DNA of 64,000 nucleotides from Bombardia bombarda (Eukaryota > Ascomycota > Sordariomycetes > Sordariales > Lasiosphaeriaceae). This document shows positions 10,634-22,541 of the stretch, one piece after another. Location: positions 1,574,501 to 1,638,500 of the forward strand of contig JAULSR010000007.1 of assembly GCA_030512295.1 (NCBI GenBank). Direction: 5' to 3'. Made by a program: the position numbers and the translations under genes. Within the stretch, counting starts at the first letter, position 1. The number at the start of each line of letters is the position of its first letter. Below the pieces are notes generated by a model. It saw only the letters and a list, made by a program, of their open reading frames with translations. It did no database searches and was not told the DNA's origin.

Positions 10634-13600
10634 TTAAGCGGAGCCAGCGAGCTTCAACACATTAGGGTGGTTGGCGAACAAATCGGGCTTGGCGCTGTAA
10701 AGAAGGTGGATGGTCTGATGCACAATTGCGCGCGTCTTGTCATCCAGTTGCGTCTCCGGGGGGCTGAGGACAACCTCAAAAATGGGGATCAGCTGCGGTG
10801 TAAGCTGCTGGATGGTCGGCTCGTTGGATCCATAGAGCTTGAAGATGCACTCGAAGACCGGGTGGTTCTCTTCAAAGTCATCCTTCAGAGGAAGGAGGCC
10901 GATCAAGGCAGGGAGGACCTCGCTGATGGGAACGCGGTCAGCATGGGCCAAGATCATGCGGCAGATGCAACCGGCCGCGTTGTCCTTGATGCGGGCATCC
11001 TCGATGCGCAACATAGGCTCCAGCTTCTGGAGGATGGTCGGGTAGTGGGGCAAGTAGGTTTTGCTGTCGGTGGAGTTGTAGATCAGCTGGCCAGTGGCGT
11101 ACGCAGCATTGCTCTTGGTCTCCAGGTCGGCATCGGAGAGACGCTTAAGAAGCAAAGTAAGAAGCCTCTGAGTGTAAGGGGTCACGGACGCCTCCATGTT
11201 GGCAGCGCACTCAGCAATGACACCAACACCGGTGGATCGCTCGGTGTTCTCAGACTCGGAAGAGGCAAACCGGAGGATCGGCTTCTCAAAAACCTTCCAC
11301 AACTCGGAGAAGGAAGGTCCCAGAGCGACAGCAAGACCAATGACAACGTCAAGGGCGGTGTCAATCACCAGCCAGTCGTACTCGGACGAGCCCTCAACTT
11401 CCTGCTCCTCATCCTCGTCGCCAAGGTCCTGCTGGCAGGGGTGAGAGCGAGTAATGATGGTGCTCAGAACAGTGACAGTCTCCTTCATCATGTCCGGCTG
11501 GGCAAGAATGGCCGGGCCGCATTTTTTGAGGGTGTCGGCGACACTAGAGTTGATCTTGGTAACGACAGACCTTGTATCCATTAGCTCGATGTCCAGCATT
11601 CAGGGCAGTGTAGAGTGTGAGTGTGGAAGGATAAGTTCAGAAGCTGATTAGACGCGTTCTCAGCATGGCATTATAAATAATGCATATGAGTGAGCTGGGT
11701 ATAACGCAAGGTGTTCATCATGAAAGGGTAGCAGTGTGTGAATAAAAAGAAAGTCGACTTACCGATCAGGTTCCTCACTCCATGCCTGGAGTGTGGCCTT
11801 GGTCAGTATCTCGCCAAGTCCCACCAGAGTGGTCGTGGGCTGGACCTTGAGAGGGAGGCCAGGAACCCAGCTGGAGCCGGTCTCTTCCTCCATCAGCTGC
11901 CACACACGGGCATATGAGCGCCACAAAGTGGAAAAGGCGGTCTTGCGGCAACCCTCGTAAGGGTGCTCGGTAAGCGGGGTGATCATTCGAACTGCGTCAG
12001 GGAGATAATCCGTGATCTGGGCACCTTCGCAAGCATGGCTGATAACGTCGCCTATAATATCGATGGCGACTTCCTTCTCCAGAGACTCGGGGGAAACACC
12101 AAAGTCTTCCCAGTCATCCTCTTCCTCGTCATCATCCATCTCGTCCTCATCCTCATCCTCCTCGGTATTCTTGATCTTGATCTTCTTGCCAGCAGTGATG
12201 ATCTCCTCAGTAGTGCCAATGATGCCCTTCTCCTCCTCGGTGAGCTTGAGAGAGATTACCTCCTCCTCAAGTTCAAGAGTGTCGAAGAGAGCCTTGAAGA
12301 CGATGGGCAGGAACGGGATAAACTCATTCTTGTACAGCTGGGCAAGCGAGCTCCACAGAATGAAGCTGCTCTCCTTGAGTCTGGAGTTATCAAGATGAAG
12401 GGCCTCCTCGCTGGACCTCATAAGGTCGACGACGTAAGGCTGGAAAGCCTGAGCTCCGACGGCAGCGGCGATACGAGCCATTGAGTCGCAGACTCCACTG
12501 CGCAAAGACAGATCGTCCTCAGACTCCTTGATTGCAAGGTAATGACCAAGAGCGGTCACAGTCTTCTCGAAGTAGGGTTGGAAATCCTCACGCAGGCACT
12601 CAGCAATACCTCCAAGAGCACCAGAAGCAGCAACCTTGACCTTGAAGTCCTCGTGCCCGACCAAGGCACCAATGTTATCGACGAGCTCGGCAGCGTACTG
12701 CTTCATGAACTCGGCACTGAGACCCTCGGTCATGGCGTCAAGAGCACCGCAAACAGAGCGGATAACCTCGACGTTCTTCTTGTTCACCTTGGGATCTGAG
12801 CTTCCGATCATAGCGGCTTGAAGGTTCTTGACGAGCGCAGTCATGAGCGGCTCGTTGTATTCTGACAGCTCCGCGGCAATGTCATTAGCTAAACGGGCCA
12901 AGCCGATCAAAGCTATGTGTCTGACTCCAACATCGGCATCGTTCAGCAGGTTGATGACGTGGGGCATGATGGACTTGACCTGCAAGGCAACAAAGTCGGG
13001 GGCTCCCTCTACGACGGTGCCGAGAGCGAGGATACCCGCCTTCCTGTAGCTAGGATTCTGGTGGGTGGCGAACTCGGGCAGAGCGTTGAGGAGAGGGAGA
13101 ATGACCTGACGGGGGGGGAGGTCATTGGCGAGCTGATCGAGAAGTGCCAAAGCGCTTCTTGCGGGGCTCATCTCTTCTTCATCCTCATCATCATCGAACT
13201 CGGTAGCGATGACCATGCTCTTGAGCGTGAGTTGTGTGCCCATATCCGACATGCCCTGGATCTTCATTCGACGATAACGCACGCACTGAGCAAGGAAGGA
13301 AAGAGCCTGTGACCGGACATCGTCCTCAGCCTGTGTGTTCTCAGCCAAGTCGATCATGAACTGAACAAGATCCTTGAAGTACTTGCCGAGTAGAGCGGAC
13401 TCATAAGCTAAGAACTGCTGGAAGACCTCGAACGCTTGGTCGGTCTTCTCGTCGTCACCAGCCTCAACAGCGGACTTGAGGACCTCGACCATAGAAGGCA
13501 CGATGGTCTGAAGGGCAGCGACAGCCTCCTCGTCCTCATCGGGCTCGAACATGAGCAGCATAGCGCCGATGGACATCATGCTGTTGATGCGGACATCGGC

Positions 13601-14206
13601 ACTTTGGGGATCGCGAATGGTTTGGCTGAAGAGCTCGAGCAGCTGGCGAAGGTGCTTGCCGAAGTATGTGACGTTGGCCTCCAGCAAGCTGTAGATGATG
13701 TAGGAACCAACTTCACGCTGGCCAACATCGCTGCTACTCGCCATGTTGACGAGAGCGGGCAGCAGGTCGGACCACTCACCGTCCTCGAAGTCGAAGGCGG
13801 CAATGGCAGCAATGACGCGGGACTCGGAGTGACGGGCCTTTGGGTTCTGTTCCTTCATCGTCGCCTGGACGAGGTGCTCACGCACGGCTGCCTTCTGCTC
13901 CTTGGGAATCTTCTCCCAGTGTTTGGACACCTGCCGGGCTGCTTGGACAGCGGCCAGCTGGCGGACGGCGAGGTCGCCATGAGTCGCGATGATCTCAATC
14001 AAGAGCAAAAGAGACTCGGGGTGTGCATAGTAGTTTTGCTGGAGTTCAGCAGTAATCGACTTGATCTTCTGTGTATCGGCTGTGCAGATGAAGAGTCAGC
14101 ACATGAACACAGTGCATGGTTGGATGGAAGCGGGAGAAAAAAAAGGAAAATGGCACGTACGAATCTGCGACTCCAGAAGGAGCGCCGCCAACTTCTGCTT
14201 GTCCAT
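10634..14206 (-). CDS. kap123: Importin-beta family karyopherin, Kap123/importin-4 type
   Basis: A nuclear import receptor of 1,099 residues from three exons: 14161-14206, 11763-14079 and 10634-11570. Introns are 81 and 192 nt; total coding length is an exact multiple of three. The first junction gives MDKQKLAALLLESQIPDTQK, an importin-beta N-terminal (RanGTP-binding) start. Tandem HEAT repeats fill the rest, for example SYRKAGILALGTVVEGAPD and SGALGGIAECLREDFQPYF. An acidic loop at roughly residues 650-670 (run of Asp/Glu before WEDFGVSPESLEKEV) is characteristic of Kap123/importin-4. The C-terminal exon continues the repeats (AAGCICRMILAHADRVP). Length matches yeast Kap123. The family imports ribosomal proteins and histones H3/H4 in a Ran-dependent way. 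It is a housekeeping gene with no functional link to its neighbours that I can see. Confidence 0.95.
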
Positions 14207-15965
14207 GGCACGGCCAGACAATGGTATATAAAAGGGGGTATCTAAAGAAAGGAAAGGTCGCGGTGGGAATGGAATGGAAGTGGAAGAGAATAGGAATGGG
14301 AATGGGAAGGGGAAATGGAAAGTGAAGAAGAGGAGGAAGCAGTCCTCTCTTGGGCACTGCGCCTCAGGTGCCTTTTTGGTTGTCGCAAAGTTGGGGGGAG
14401 AGGGACCCTTGACAGCAGAAATTTTTGGATTTTCCAATTTCCAGTGTGGAACTTCGATAAGAGATAAGCAGAAATGCTGCGGGGGCAGGAGGGGTCAAAG
14501 TCTAGCCGTCGCCCAGCTCCCACCGACACCCAAGCGGGGCTTTGATGTGTCTGTCGCTTTGCTTCCGTTTTGGCAGAAAAAAGTAAAGCGAGACCACCTA
14601 GACAGCACGAAAAGACGCCAACTAAGGTACCTTAGGTATGCAAAGCAAAAGCCCACCTAGGTTGTTACCGCCCTCGATAAGCCATTCCTCATGATTGCCT
14701 AAGTACCTATCTTTCGTGGTTCACAAGCCAACAGTGGCTGGACGCGTCGTCTCTTCTTCCAGATCTGGACTTTGGAGGGGTGCATTCTGCCGCGCTAACA
14801 GGTTCCACTTTTTCCATCTGAACGGTGAAGCGCCGTTCCTGGTTCCTGGCCACCAGCGGGGTCGCCAACAGGATTTGTTGAAGCGAAACTTCAATTGTTC
14901 TTGGCGCGGAAGTTGTTTACAACGTAGTGACAAGGCATGAAGCTTGCTTATTTACAATAAGAAAAAGTGTATGAAGAAACCTTTGGCCATTAGAACTGGA
15001 CCTAGTTAGTTCGTCCAGTGGCGTCCAAAACCCTCCGCCATTGGTACTGTGTAACTGTTATTCTTTTGCCCGCCGCAGGCGAAAAGGCCCTCCGAAGGAT
15101 TAATCAAACAAAAAAAAAAAAATAAACAAACGAAAACACCAATTAAAAAAATAAACAAACGAAAACACCAATTAAAAAAATAAATAAACGAAAACGCCCA
15201 TTCGTAAAATTAAAAAAAATAAATAAACAAAAATGTTTATTCGCAAAGCACCAGTTGAGCGTCAGCGAGAAAGCCCCCGACAGGGGCCGCCGGAGGCGGA
15301 AGAGCGCCTATTATTGTATGGCCTATATAGAAGCTTTGCTTCCCCCTACAGTGGTACCAATGGTGCACCGCTGTTAAGGGTATTTTGTTTTCTTTTCGCT
15401 GCCACAACGACTGGACGACTGGCTGTGGAGGCTCGGCTGTCAAACACTGTCGTGACCATCGAATGCCGCGGCTGTCGTTTTTCCTGTTTCTGCAGAGACC
15501 CCGTCCTGGCGTCGACGCATTGCAGCACATGTCTCGGCCAGAAGCATTTTCTGCCGGTGGCGGCATCATGGAAAGCCATCAAGTGAATGGCCCCTCTCTG
15601 CACCCGTGTCAAACGACCTCCAAGCAGCGTGCAAGAGCTGAACAGCTTTGATGCTGTTTCTATTACTTCCACTATCTATCGACAAGTAGCAAAATGAAAG
15701 AAAATCAGTGTTACGCTTTCCCATACAAGTCAAGTCTAACAAAGCCATGGTTTGCTCCCAGTTTACCTTACAAAAGAAACCCTCTTCCCATCTGAGTACT
15801 TCTCCTGCCTGGCCCTTTCACAGCTTGGTGTCCCTCCACCATCAACCCATCACTATCATGATTATCCTCATGATCCGCATAGTCCTCCAAAATGTCCGCC
15901 CAATATCCAGCCTCAGCCCCGGCACCGGCCCCAGCCCCAGCCCCAGCCCCATCTGCTTCCTGAGG
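14207..15965. other. Intergenic with AT-rich 29-bp tandem repeat
   Basis: The left part is the promoter region of the importin gene, purine-rich on the plus strand near 14270-14340. The middle holds the 29-bp repeat described separately. Open frames at 15230-15670 on both strands lack recognisable features. I see no gene I would defend. Confidence 0.5.
15121..15207. repeat. 29-bp AT-rich tandem repeat, three copies
   Basis: Three consecutive copies of a 29-bp unit beginning AATAAACAAACGAAAACACC. The first two are identical and the third is diverged (AATAAATAAACGAAAACGCC). A run of A residues precedes it, and a decayed fourth AATAAATAAAC-like word follows near 15220. Confidence 0.9.
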
Positions 15966-17244
15966 TCACTGTTTCCTCACCGGCGTCGAGTACGTCGTGG
16001 CCGCCGTCTGCTCGTACGACATCCTCTGCTGCCGTCTCGCATATTTTGCCTGACTGGCCACACCGTTACCACCACCACCAACCTCGCTCACAGTGCTGGT
16101 ATCCTCCCCATCATACATCTTCTGCGACCCCAGCCCCCCTTCACCACCACCAGCACCAGCACCACCACTGCCGTACTCCACCGGCACCATGGGATACCGA
16201 TCGCCCCCTCTGCTCTCGGCATCCCCATTCCTATTCACCTCCTTGTAGCCCGCCAGGATGCCGCCGGGGTGTTTCCACAGGAAGAGGGCCGAGACTTGGA
16301 ACATGAGCAGGCTGTCGAGCACGAGCAGGTAGACCTCGTTCTTCATCAGGGCGCTGTCGTGGCCGGCGCCGTACTCGACCATGCGGAAGACGGAGCGGAT
16401 GAGGATGAGGGCGCTCGAGGCGTAGAGCACGTAGATGAACTGCTCCCAGGAGGCCGTGATGGAGTAGGATCGGGGCGTGGGGTTCTTGCGCATGCGGACG
16501 TGGAAGATGATGATGACGACGATGAAGAGCCCGAAGAAGACGACTTGGATGCCGAGGCCGCCGAGGATGACATTGCCGCCGAGCTTTTGGTTTTCGGGCG
16601 TCTTGGCGCTCGCGAGGATGCCACCGCCTAAGGGGGGGAGGGGAAGAGCGACTGTCAGTTGCTGATCAAGTACTGAGGGGGGGGGGGGGGGGGGGGGATT
16701 GAAAGCGCTAGACTCACCACCACTCTGCGCCAGAAACGACAGGACATCGCCGAGCACAAAGATCTTGGTCAGCCAGCTCGTCCTGACCACCGAGTATTCG
16801 TGCGCGTCAAGCAGTCGGATGAGCCGTCCGAGCACCATGTAAACGGACGCGGCGTAGAGGGCTGGCGCGAGGAGAATCAACAGGGTCTGCATGATGTAGG
16901 TGCTGAGCTTCCAATCTGGCGTCTCAGTCGCGCTTACGACTCTTCCGATGAATCCGATGGTTTCGACTGTTTACAAGGGGGGGGGGGGTTCATCAGGTCA
17001 GCGATTCCAGCACTTCTGGGTTGAGATGGAGGGAGAAAGCTCCAGAGAGCAGGTAGTCCATACATAAACACCCGATCAAGAAGGCCAGGAAGTACCATGT
17101 CTTGTGCTTGAACAGCATAAAGGCATGGCCGATGGTCGAGAGAGCAAATACCACGGCGAATATAGTATTGCCGGCGAGCGATGGGTCGTATGAGTAGTAT
17201 TTGAATTTCGGCTCTGCCGCTGCGCCAGTTGTGTTTGTCGACAT
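15966..17244 (-). CDS. RTA1-like seven-transmembrane protein
   Basis: A 363-residue integral membrane protein of the RTA1/RSB1 (lipid-translocating exporter-like) family. Exons are 17064-17244, 16718-16966 and 15966-16627; all phases agree. Splicing restores the family signature GCLFETIGFIGR across junction 1 and LAQSGGGGILAS across junction 2. Seven hydrophobic segments are visible, starting with LAGNTIFAVVFALSTIGHAF, then TYIMQTLLILLAPALYAASV and LGGLGIQVVFFGLFIVVIII. The last 90 residues are Gly/Ser/Tyr-rich and cytosolic-like. Yeast members confer resistance to 7-aminocholesterol or move sphingoid bases; the substrate here is unknown. The start at 17244 (MSTNTTGAAAEPKFKYYSYD) places the first helix correctly; an in-frame ATG 27 codons upstream is less likely. 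Both introns contain long C runs on the sense strand. Confidence 0.92.
16677..16697. repeat. Poly-G run (G21) inside RTA1-like intron 2
   Basis: Twenty-one G residues on the plus strand, so C21 in the pre-mRNA, between the 5' splice site (16712-16717) and acceptor (16628-16629) of intron 2 of the RTA1-like gene. Confidence 0.95.
16977..16988. repeat. Poly-G run (G12) inside RTA1-like intron 1
   Basis: Twelve G residues on the plus strand (C12 in the transcript), a few bases before the TTGTAAACAG acceptor of intron 1 of the RTA1-like gene, where a polypyrimidine tract would sit. Confidence 0.95.
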
Positions 17245-19307
17245 CGTGGAGGACTCGTCTTGTGTGTTGGCGGGCGATGTGCCGATGTACCGAGGGGGCG
17301 AGCGCGCGAGTGATGCCAGAGACACAAGAAGAAAAGACAGTAATTAGTGTTGATCAATAGTCGAATAAGTCTGTTGAGATGGGATGTTGGAAGTTGATGT
17401 GTAGGTTGATGTGTAAGTCGATTTGTTGGTGCCAACGGCGGGAGTATATAAGCAACACAGGCCCAACTCAGCCACTATATCGGGTACGCGTATAAGTAGA
17501 ACGTGTTGTACTCCACAAGAGTATGGAAGAGTGTAAGGCGGACGACCTTCTCTATCTGGGACATGGTCCAGCCAGGGGTGGTCCTTGTATGCTCGTTTCT
17601 AGTAGTAGGTACACTAAGAAAACAAGCATAACGAATGGAACTAGAGCCGATGGACAAGAGATGATCCAGGGGAGGTGGCTCGGCTATTGATGACGCGTGG
17701 CTAACTGGGTAGTAATGCGTGGGCAGGGCAGACTCTTAAACAACATGAAGCCTTTTTCGACAACATTGGCACTGAATGAAAAGGAAAAGGCGGCGGCGGC
17801 ACGGAACGACCGTTCGAGACTCTCACTCGTCTGGGGGCCTGGCTGCGAGCCTGGGGCGGCTGGGTTGCCCCCTATCTGGTGTCAAAGTGGGTTGCAGTGT
17901 TTTTTTGTCATCCACAATAGATATTGGACGGGCGCTTTTCTCGCATATCTCGTAAGTCGCAACCTTCAGCCATTGGATGGACTGGGGCTGTTGCAGGGAT
18001 CATGATGACATTGACAGGTCGCGGGGGCGGAGGGGGAGACAGGCCAGCGATTCGCGATGGGATCAATAGGTGTATTTTGCTATTTCAGATCTGCCTGTCT
18101 TCCCCTTCCATGTAGAGATTGGCCACGGATACATACGCGTATTACATGTCAAGCAGGGCGCTACAGGGCTACTAGTTCAGGTAGATGGGGTCGGGGACTT
18201 GGTAGCGGGAGTGGTGGACCTTCAACTCTGCTAGGAACCCAAAAGTCTCTAAAAGGGGGCGCAGCTCGAGCTCTTTGCCGGGATCTTATTGGTCAGTTTC
18301 TATACGCGTATTCGGTGTCGCTGTCGGTTTCGCTATGCGGCAAGTTCCGTTCCTTTGACCCCTGATTCATCAACTAGTCTAAGATCTGTATTCATGCATC
18401 CGATAAAATAAGGTGCTTCCCTGCTCCAAACTCACACCTTATCTTGGTCGGCTGTACTTCATCAGATTTCTGATTTTCCAAACTGGCAGAGATGTTCACT
18501 TTCTCGCACTGGATCCAGTCTAACCGAAACCGAATGTACCCTTACCCACGATAGCTACTTATATTGGGGGGAAATGTTAACACCACTTGTGTTCACCTCG
18601 TGGATGATATGGCTTCTCGGTTGTCACTGAGATTAAATTTTCGTTTGTCATGATGATTGGGTGCCCGCTCATCTCTTCTCCTACTCTCCTTTCTCGTTAT
18701 ATCGTATCATTTCCAACGTATGGCTCTTTTGCAACAAGCCTGGTACTCTGGCAGTCGAATTTCTCATGTCACAACGCGGTAATAGCACGTCGACCAACAA
18801 CCGCCACCTACTACCACCCACCAACCCAACATTGATATGCATTGTCTTATCCAGGTGCATGACCGGGGCCGGGGCCAGACGCTGTGTTGGTCAATTACAC
18901 TATTATCCGTGCCGTACATAACAGCACAGCCACACTTAGCTGCTGCTACTCATATAACAATACGAACATGTCGCATTTCTGCTTCAGAACTAGTCGTCTC
19001 CGACAAATCGAACTTCCCAGCATCCCAACTATTAGCATAAAGTAGACTAAGTAAATGCCTCTGAGGGGGTAGCGCAGCGTACCTACATAACAAACGCTGC
19101 TCGAAAGTTTGATAGAGAACTCTAAGATCCCGTATACCGATTTAGAGACCGTCTAGGTATTCTGGGAAATTGCTATGAGATAGTATCTCCTGGACGCGCG
19201 CAAATAGTTGTGACCGACGCGCGTCGCAGCCAGCCACGCCGATGAGGGGTTCGGTTACAATCGTGCTTTGGTATTGCAGTTCCAGAACTTCATGTTACTG
19301 GGTAAGA
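17245..19307. other. Intergenic region without supported genes
   Basis: About 2 kb between the RTA1-like promoter and the 3' end of the HET gene. Composition is mixed. I find no tRNA, repeat array or open frame with recognisable protein character. Confidence 0.5.
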
Positions 19308-21884
19308 CTAGCCCAGCAGCACCTCTTGCATATCTGCGCCCACGACCAGGAAGTCCATCATCCGAAGATAAACCAAGCCAAGCCGTCTTGCTACTACTCC
19401 AGGAGGTGTCGCCTCCACCATCAAAAGACATGCATCTGGCTCCAAACGGTACTCGAACTCGTTGTATGGATCCATGATAGTGCCTCGATCTGGAGACTCC
19501 CAGTCCAACTTGGATGAGTAGATGGTCTCTGTGTCTGCCTTTGCAGCACCGCTTCCACGAGGCATGATGGAGGATTCCAGTGTTATTGATGCTGCTGTTG
19601 TTGCTGTGGGAGTTGCGGGCCGAATCCTCCACCTCTTACTTCCCCTGTCCAAGAAACTACCATTCTCTAATTGTAGAGACGGCGTGAGGTGAAATCTCGG
19701 CATATTCCCTTTCAGCAAGCGGAGAACTCTCACAACAGTTGTTCCGTCAGGGAAAGCGGCAAAGCCGTCCTCTGTCACTCGGTCTGGGAGGATACCAAAG
19801 TGGAAGACGATGTTGCCGCGGGCTGTAGGGAAAGCCTGTCTGTGCCACTCTTCCAACTCCCGTGTACCATTGTTGCCGCCTATGTTGACATGTAAGCCGG
19901 AGGTCCGACGACGATATGGCCATTTGGTGATGTCAATATCCAGGGCAAGTGTGCGGAGTTTAATCGTTGGCGAGAATTCAAGGACAGGAAGAGGAGGAGA
20001 GGTGGAGGATTCGTTAGATAGCGGATAGAATTCATCATTGAACCCTTGAACGTGTATCTCCGGGTTCGGTAGGGTCAGGTCATAGTCACCGTCTTCTTTG
20101 GCAACCGCCGGCCTAAGCGTGGAGTTCCACTGGATAGGGTACTCGATGTTCACCGCCGCCGAACTTGTCAGCCACGACCATGACGAAAGCCTCCCATCAG
20201 AAGAGTCAGAATGGCCAAGGGCAGAAAAACGCCTCGTCTCCCATGAGGGCCATTGCCACGGGTCTTCACAAGCCTGTGGTCTCCACAACAACGAGACAAG
20301 AAAACGCTGGGCTGTTAGAGGTAGCCCCTGAAGAAAGTGGATGCTGTAGGTCCTCGAAAGCCGTGCTTCCAGGCCCTGAAACGCCCTGTACTTATCAGAA
20401 GGGAAGGTCAGCTGCCGTGTCGAGTACATCGCTACTGTTCTGTTAAACGTGCCCCCGAACCCTTGCGATCTCTTGCTTGATGATAGCGGGAGAAAAGGAT
20501 GCCGAGTTTCCCTTTGATGCATCCTCATAGGTCCGCTCTCGTTTGCCGACATTTCTTTGCAGACAAAGAATACTTGATGTGGTCCAAAGAAAATGGCTCG
20601 CTTAGAGAGAAGCAGTTCTTGAAGGGTCCAGGCTCGGGAATTCCAAGCTGAATTTTCCATTACGGATTCGAGATCCTGGAGCTGCCCCGACAGCATGAGA
20701 CCGTTGGGCATTTGCTCGTAAAACATGTTTGTTCGCCGGGGTGTCTGAGAGCTCGCTCCGGGCAGACCGGCGTCTACCCCGGATGCCGGGGATACAATGG
20801 TGCAGACGCTCTGAAAATAGATCTGGTCCATTTTGGAGATCTGGTGGGCCAGGATGAGGGGCTGATCCTGGGGAATGCACAATGCGTCAATCCAGAGATA
20901 ACGCACGCCGAGTTGCTTTGTGAAAACCATAGCGTCCTGGAATGTCCTGGGTAAGGATCCGAGCATGAGGTCCTTGGGCTGTTGAGAGAGCACCCGGATG
21001 GCAGTACCAGTGGATTGAGCATGCTGGCCCATCTCGTTATCGGCCATGGGGAAGATGCGGTTTGCGCTATCCCCCCACACATATGACAGTGTCATGTATC
21101 GAACAGGATCCAGCGTCTGAACGACGCGGCGGGTTTCAACGTCAATCAATCGTAGGGACCGATCAGAGTGCCCGAATAAGCCAGGTACGGTATTGGCATC
21201 AAACGAGATATCGCTCGGTTCTGGTTCGTTGCAAGATTTATGAGACTGCTCGCAAGCCAATAACCACTTCTGAACGCGAAAGTAATCGGCTTGTGTCGGG
21301 TGGATGAAGTGGGGGTCCTTATTGAAAGAAATATGTCGTATGATACTTCTCTTACTTGGAGGCTCGAGGTCGATGAACTTAGTTGAAAGAAGGGAAGAAT
21401 CGACGGTAAACATCAGGTCGACGATTTCCCATAGATCGAGTCTGTGATGGAGGCTTGTCCCCTTCTTGCCGGGTATCATTATTGGAGCGGGCAGATCAAA
21501 TCCTGGTTTTGGACCAGGAAGCCTTGAGCCATCAGAGTATTCGGGAAGCTGGTTGCATTCGCTGCAACAGCTTTCATTTCCATATCGCAAAAGCTGGTAC
21601 ATGATTCGACAGAAGGGGCAATACCTGCGATTAGCATGGCTTAGGGCGCTGATGCTGGAATCGTAATCGGCTACCGGAAGCTTGGCTCGAATTGTGCCAC
21701 TCTTGAATTCCCCAGTGCGAAATCCATCGAAAATGCGGCTCGGTGCCCTCGCAGAAGTAAACCTGTCAGCACACTCAGGACACGGATCACTTGTCCTTTT
21801 CATTAAGCGGGTTTCTATTTGAATGTAAGCGTCGATGAAATCTTCGACCGGATCAAGGCCGCCAAGGTGATTGAGTGAATCCAT
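19308..21884 (-). CDS. HET-domain (heterokaryon incompatibility) protein
   Basis: An 858-residue single-exon protein with a HET domain at about residues 263-410. The conserved blocks are MTLSYVWGDS, LPRTFQDAMVFTKQLG and RYLWIDALCIPQD followed by the QISKMDQIYFQS block. HET-domain proteins trigger programmed cell death or growth arrest when genetically different hyphae fuse, and the domain is TIR-like in fold. Upstream, residues 34-111 hold two cysteine pairs, CPEC and CPFC, plus CCSEC, which may bind zinc; such Cys clusters are common before HET domains in this 'HET with long N-terminus' class. The C-terminal half is diverged and unassigned. The start MDSLNHLGGLDPVEDFIDAY follows an overlapping 103-codon open frame (21815-22126) in another frame. 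I cannot tell whether the gene is an active incompatibility locus. Confidence 0.92.
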   Translation of the reverse strand: MDSLNHLGGLDPVEDFIDAYIQIETRLMKRTSDPCPECADRFTSARAPSRIFDGFRTGEFKSGTIRAKLPVADYDSSISALSHANRRYCPFCRIMYQLLRYGNESCCSECNQLPEYSDGSRLPGPKPGFDLPAPIMIPGKKGTSLHHRLDLWEIVDLMFTVDSSLLSTKFIDLEPPSKRSIIRHISFNKDPHFIHPTQADYFRVQKWLLACEQSHKSCNEPEPSDISFDANTVPGLFGHSDRSLRLIDVETRRVVQTLDPVRYMTLSYVWGDSANRIFPMADNEMGQHAQSTGTAIRVLSQQPKDLMLGSLPRTFQDAMVFTKQLGVRYLWIDALCIPQDQPLILAHQISKMDQIYFQSVCTIVSPASGVDAGLPGASSQTPRRTNMFYEQMPNGLMLSGQLQDLESVMENSAWNSRAWTLQELLLSKRAIFFGPHQVFFVCKEMSANESGPMRMHQRETRHPFLPLSSSKRSQGFGGTFNRTVAMYSTRQLTFPSDKYRAFQGLEARLSRTYSIHFLQGLPLTAQRFLVSLLWRPQACEDPWQWPSWETRRFSALGHSDSSDGRLSSWSWLTSSAAVNIEYPIQWNSTLRPAVAKEDGDYDLTLPNPEIHVQGFNDEFYPLSNESSTSPPLPVLEFSPTIKLRTLALDIDITKWPYRRRTSGLHVNIGGNNGTRELEEWHRQAFPTARGNIVFHFGILPDRVTEDGFAAFPDGTTVVRVLRLLKGNMPRFHLTPSLQLENGSFLDRGSKRWRIRPATPTATTAASITLESSIMPRGSGAAKADTETIYSSKLDWESPDRGTIMDPYNEFEYRLEPDACLLMVEATPPGVVARRLGLVYLRMMDFLVVGADMQEVLLG

Positions 21885-22541
21885 TGTATAGAAGTTGTTG
21901 CATCGGCCAACGTGAGGTTATTGGTTATTGGTCCTGACGATGACATGTCCGGGACGACATCGTCGCCAGGCAGCGACAGAGAATTTGACAAGGCTGTGGC
22001 TGCCCCTGTGTCGATGACAAGTGCCAAACTTGATTGGCGATGAATTGCCTGCATGATGATGACCATATCATTCACTATCTCTTTGTCCATGGAATCTTTG
22101 CCGCTATCAAGGAAAGAAAGGCTCAAGGCTTCAGTTCATAACATTTGTACAGACAGGAATAGCGGCAAATGAAAGATCGCTCAGACACCCACCGGCAGAG
22201 GTCATCGACTCATGCTATTGATCGAACAATGCTAGCAACCCTGCTAGAACTAGAACTAGTGCCCGCCATGGAGGCGGCCGACTCCGACACCGCTCCAAAT
22301 CCCCACATCCCCTCATCCCCTCATCCCCTCATCTCCAAGTTTCCAATCGGGACATTGCGACCCGGGGCTTTTTTAATTTCCATCCATCAAGTCGCGGCTT
22401 CCTTGTCGTACACGTACAACCATGACACACCTTCCCCGCCAACGTCCTTAAACAAACCCACCGCAATCGCGCCTTCCACCCCTCAACCCGTATAAAACAG
22501 ACTTTCTTTGAGCCCATCAAACCTGGTGCCAACCCCCGCAA
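21885..22541. promoter_or_regulatory. Divergent intergenic region HET / hydroxyacid dehydrogenase
   Basis: A 657-bp region separating a minus-strand HET gene from a plus-strand dehydrogenase gene, so it must contain both promoters unless transcripts overlap. I see GTATAAAACAG near 22490, a TATA-like word about 50 bp before the first plus-strand ATG. The repeated CCCCTCATC words near 22308-22332 are the only other structure. Confidence 0.5.

Noticed and set aside
10595..11584. 329-codon plus-strand open frame opposite the importin C-terminus
   Set aside because: It is a mirror of a GC3-biased coding exon with no domain; the minus strand is unmistakably Kap123.
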